From contig NZ_CP117884.1 of NCBI RefSeq assembly GCF_028736235.1, positions 1,178,001-1,242,000 of the forward strand: a DNA stretch of 64,000 nucleotides. The letters are read 5' to 3'. The stretch is from Lacticaseibacillus pabuli (GTDB lineage Bacteria; Bacillota; Bacilli; Lactobacillales; Lactobacillaceae). This document shows positions 62,599 to 64,000 of the stretch, piece by piece (position 1 is the first letter of the stretch; each line of letters opens with the position of its first letter). Below the pieces are notes generated by a model. It had not been told where the DNA came from. It saw nothing but the letters and a program-made list of their open reading frames with translations, and ran no database searches. The translations under genes and the position numbers were made by a program.

Positions 62599-63591
62599 TT
62601 AGTTTTGTGGGTAGCCTTCAGGATGCGTCGTGGTCCATTTCCAAGCGGTGGCAATGATGGCCTCAACGTCATCGTACTTTGGCGACCAGCCGAGCACCTT
62701 GCGCGCCTTGTCGGAAGCGGCAATCAACGTGCTAGGATCGCCAGGGCGTCGTGGTGCCATTTCGGAAGGGATTTCCTTACCAGTGGCTTTGCGCGCCGCC
62801 TCGAGAATTTCCAGGTTGGAAAAACCGGTGGCGCTACCCAGGTTGAAGGCGTCACTGTCATTCCCGGCAGCGAGGTACTTCAAAGCAAGGACGTGTGCGT
62901 CGGCTAAATCGAGCACGTGCACGTAATCGCGGACGTTGGTGCCATCTGGTGTTGGGTAATCATCACCAAAGATTTGGAGCTTCTGGCGTTTGCCGCTTGC
63001 GACTTGGAGAATGATGGGCACGAGGTGGGTCTCGGGATTGTGATCCTCACCGATGGAACCATCTGGCTTGGCGCCGGCTACGTTGAAGTAACGCAGGGCA
63101 ACGAATTTGATGCCGTGCGCAACATCTGCCCAGTGCATCATCTTTTCCATCGTCAGCTTGGATTCGCCGTATGGGTTCGTTGGGACTTGGGGGTCAGTTT
63201 CCTTGATTGGCACTTGCTTAGGTTCACCGTACGTTGCGGCAGATGAGCTGAAGACGATGTTCTTCACGTCGAATTCATTCATCACTTCGAGCACATTAAT
63301 CATGCCGGTGATGTTGTTGTCAAAGTATTTAAGTGGCAACTTCATGCTCTCTGGTACGACGGAGAAGGCCGCAAAGTGGACCACGCCCTCAATGTCTTCT
63401 TGCTGGAAGACGTTGCGCATAAAGTCCTTGTCGCGGACGTCGCCAATGTACAAACGTGCCTTTTGATTAACCGCCGCGGTGTGCCCCGTGATCAAGTTGT
63501 CAACAACGGCCACATCATAGCCATCGTTAATCAGTGTGTCGACGGTATGCGAGCCAATATACCCAGCACCGCCCAAAACCAGAACTGTCAT
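62599..63591 (-). CDS. galE: UDP-glucose 4-epimerase
   Basis: 330 residues from ATG 63591, which has GGAGGT upstream; a longer in-frame start lacks support. NAD-binding motif [10 protein letters not shown] (residues 7-16), SSAATYG with the catalytic Ser, YGESK with the catalytic Tyr-Lys pair, and [18 protein letters not shown]. It interconverts UDP-glucose and UDP-galactose for the Leloir pathway and for exopolysaccharide or wall sugar supply. It stands alone here, not in a gal operon, which points to a housekeeping or surface-polymer role. Confidence 0.96.
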   Translation of the reverse strand: MTVLVLGGAGYIGSHTVDTLINDGYDVAVVDNLITGHTAAVNQKARLYIGDVRDKDFMRNVFQQEDIEGVVHFAAFSVVPESMKLPLKYFDNNITGMINVLEVMNEFDVKNIVFSSSAATYGEPKQVPIKETDPQVPTNPYGESKLTMEKMMHWADVAHGIKFVALRYFNVAGAKPDGSIGEDHNPETHLVPIILQVASGKRQKLQIFGDDYPTPDGTNVRDYVHVLDLADAHVLALKYLAAGNDSDAFNLGSATGFSNLEILEAARKATGKEIPSEMAPRRPGDPSTLIAASDKARKVLGWSPKYDDVEAIIATAWKWTTTHPEGYPQN

Positions 63592-63726
63592 GATGAATAC
63601 CTCCAAAATGTTTTCTGACCATAGTTTACCAGTTACAAAGGCAGTTGCGGGTGAAGCGACGAAATTTACGGAAACTACAATAAATGATGACTTCACGCGG
63701 ATGACCGAACGCTAGGGCGCTGCGTC

Positions 63727-63735
63727 TGATATAAT
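63727..63735 (+). promoter_or_regulatory. recJ extended -10 promoter
   Basis: TGA-TATAAT (63727-63735), consensus -10 with TG element; no clear -35. It lies 28 bases before the recJ start. Confidence 0.6.
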
Positions 63736-63762
63736 GATTCAGTTAGAAAGGGACGGTGTCGT

Positions 63763-64000
63763 TTGAATTCACGTTTTGATTGGCAATTAGGCAAACAAGC
63801 AGAGGCGGGCGCAACCGCCGAAGTTGGACGAGAACTGGGTGTTAGCCCACTGCTCGCCCAACTTTTGGTGCAACGCGGGATTACAGATAAAGCAACTTGG
63901 GAGAAATATACCCACCCCAGCTTAGAAAATCTGCACGACCCGTTCGCGCTTCACGACATGGATTTGGCGGTTGCCCGCATTACCAAAGCGGTTGAGAACG
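63763..64000 (+). CDS. recJ: Single-stranded-DNA-specific exonuclease RecJ, N-terminal part (runs off window)
   Basis: The first 79 residues only. They match the RecJ opening: RFDWQLGKQAEAGATAEVG, then ELGVSPLLAQLLVQRGITD, and the family hallmark LENLHDPFALHDMDLAVARI. The start is TTG at 63763, with AAAGGGA about ten bases upstream and no nearby ATG. RecJ degrades ssDNA 5'-3' in recombination and repair; the DHH catalytic motifs lie beyond the window end. Confidence 0.9.
   Translation, partial: MNSRFDWQLGKQAEAGATAEVGRELGVSPLLAQLLVQRGITDKATWEKYTHPSLENLHDPFALHDMDLAVARITKAVEN

Overview
The window is a chromosomal segment of a low-GC-phylum (Bacillota) lactic acid bacterium, most likely a Lactobacillaceae member with a fairly high GC content (about 50-55% by eye). 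The evidence is the gene order (rplS; plsC-trmN6-GIY-YIG-rpsB-tsf; pyrH-frr-uppS-cdsA-rseP-proS-polC; rimP-nusA-ylxR-ylxQ-infB-rbfA; truB-ribF; hrcA-grpE-dnaK-dnaJ; lepA), the Gram-positive polymerase PolC, AGGAGG-type ribosome binding sites, a KxYKxGKxW/LPxTG mucin-binding adhesin and an alsS-alsD acetoin pathway. Genus assignment (Lacticaseibacillus/Schleiferilactobacillus-like) is only a guess.

Layout. 1-0.8 kb: end of rplS and two small conserved genes (UPF0291, UPF0154). 0.78-1.2 kb: an 88-nt near-perfect hairpin running into a three-copy ~118-bp tandem repeat. 1.3-5.0 kb: a heterodimeric ABC multidrug-type exporter. 5.1-7.8 kb: three unrecognised membrane proteins. 7.85-11.5 kb: plsC (minus strand), trmN6, a GIY-YIG protein, rpsB and tsf. 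11.5-27.0 kb: an accessory block that separates tsf from its usual partner pyrH. It holds a 2,516-residue repeat-rich cell-wall adhesin, two TetR regulators, a MarR regulator, an alpha/beta hydrolase, two ACMSD/gamma-resorcylate-decarboxylase-like metal enzymes, an SDR and a quinone-oxidoreductase-like enzyme, plus a PH-SHOCT protein. 27.0-37.4 kb: pyrH, frr, uppS, cdsA, rseP, proS, polC. 37.6-43.35 kb: the rimP-nusA-ylxR-ylxQ-infB-rbfA operon behind a promoter and an early terminator-like hairpin. 43.35-43.62 kb: a second, unrelated 124-bp structured tandem repeat that begins in the rbfA stop codon. 43.7-46.3 kb: TerC-family gene, truB, ribF. 46.5-51.4 kb: the HrcA/CIRCE-controlled heat-shock operon. 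51.4-57.65 kb: a DUF2325 protein, alsS-alsD, and an SOS-controlled Y-family polymerase fused to a YolD-like domain, with a small unknown gene behind it. 57.7-64.0 kb: lepA, recQ, two small unknown genes, galE (minus) and the start of recJ.

The core genes are translation, envelope-lipid, replication and protein-folding housekeeping units in their usual order. The accessory units sit in the gaps: adhesion plus a putative aromatic/phenolic detoxification cassette; acetoin formation behind a 26-bp palindrome; and translesion synthesis behind a perfect LexA box. No tRNA or rRNA genes, CRISPR array, insertion sequence, integrase or prophage genes were seen. The observations I consider most worth following are the two families of structured tandem repeats, the YolD-polymerase fusion, the asparagine-rich N-terminal region of IF2, the twin-decarboxylase cassette, and the palindromes in front of alsS and the amidohydrolase operon.
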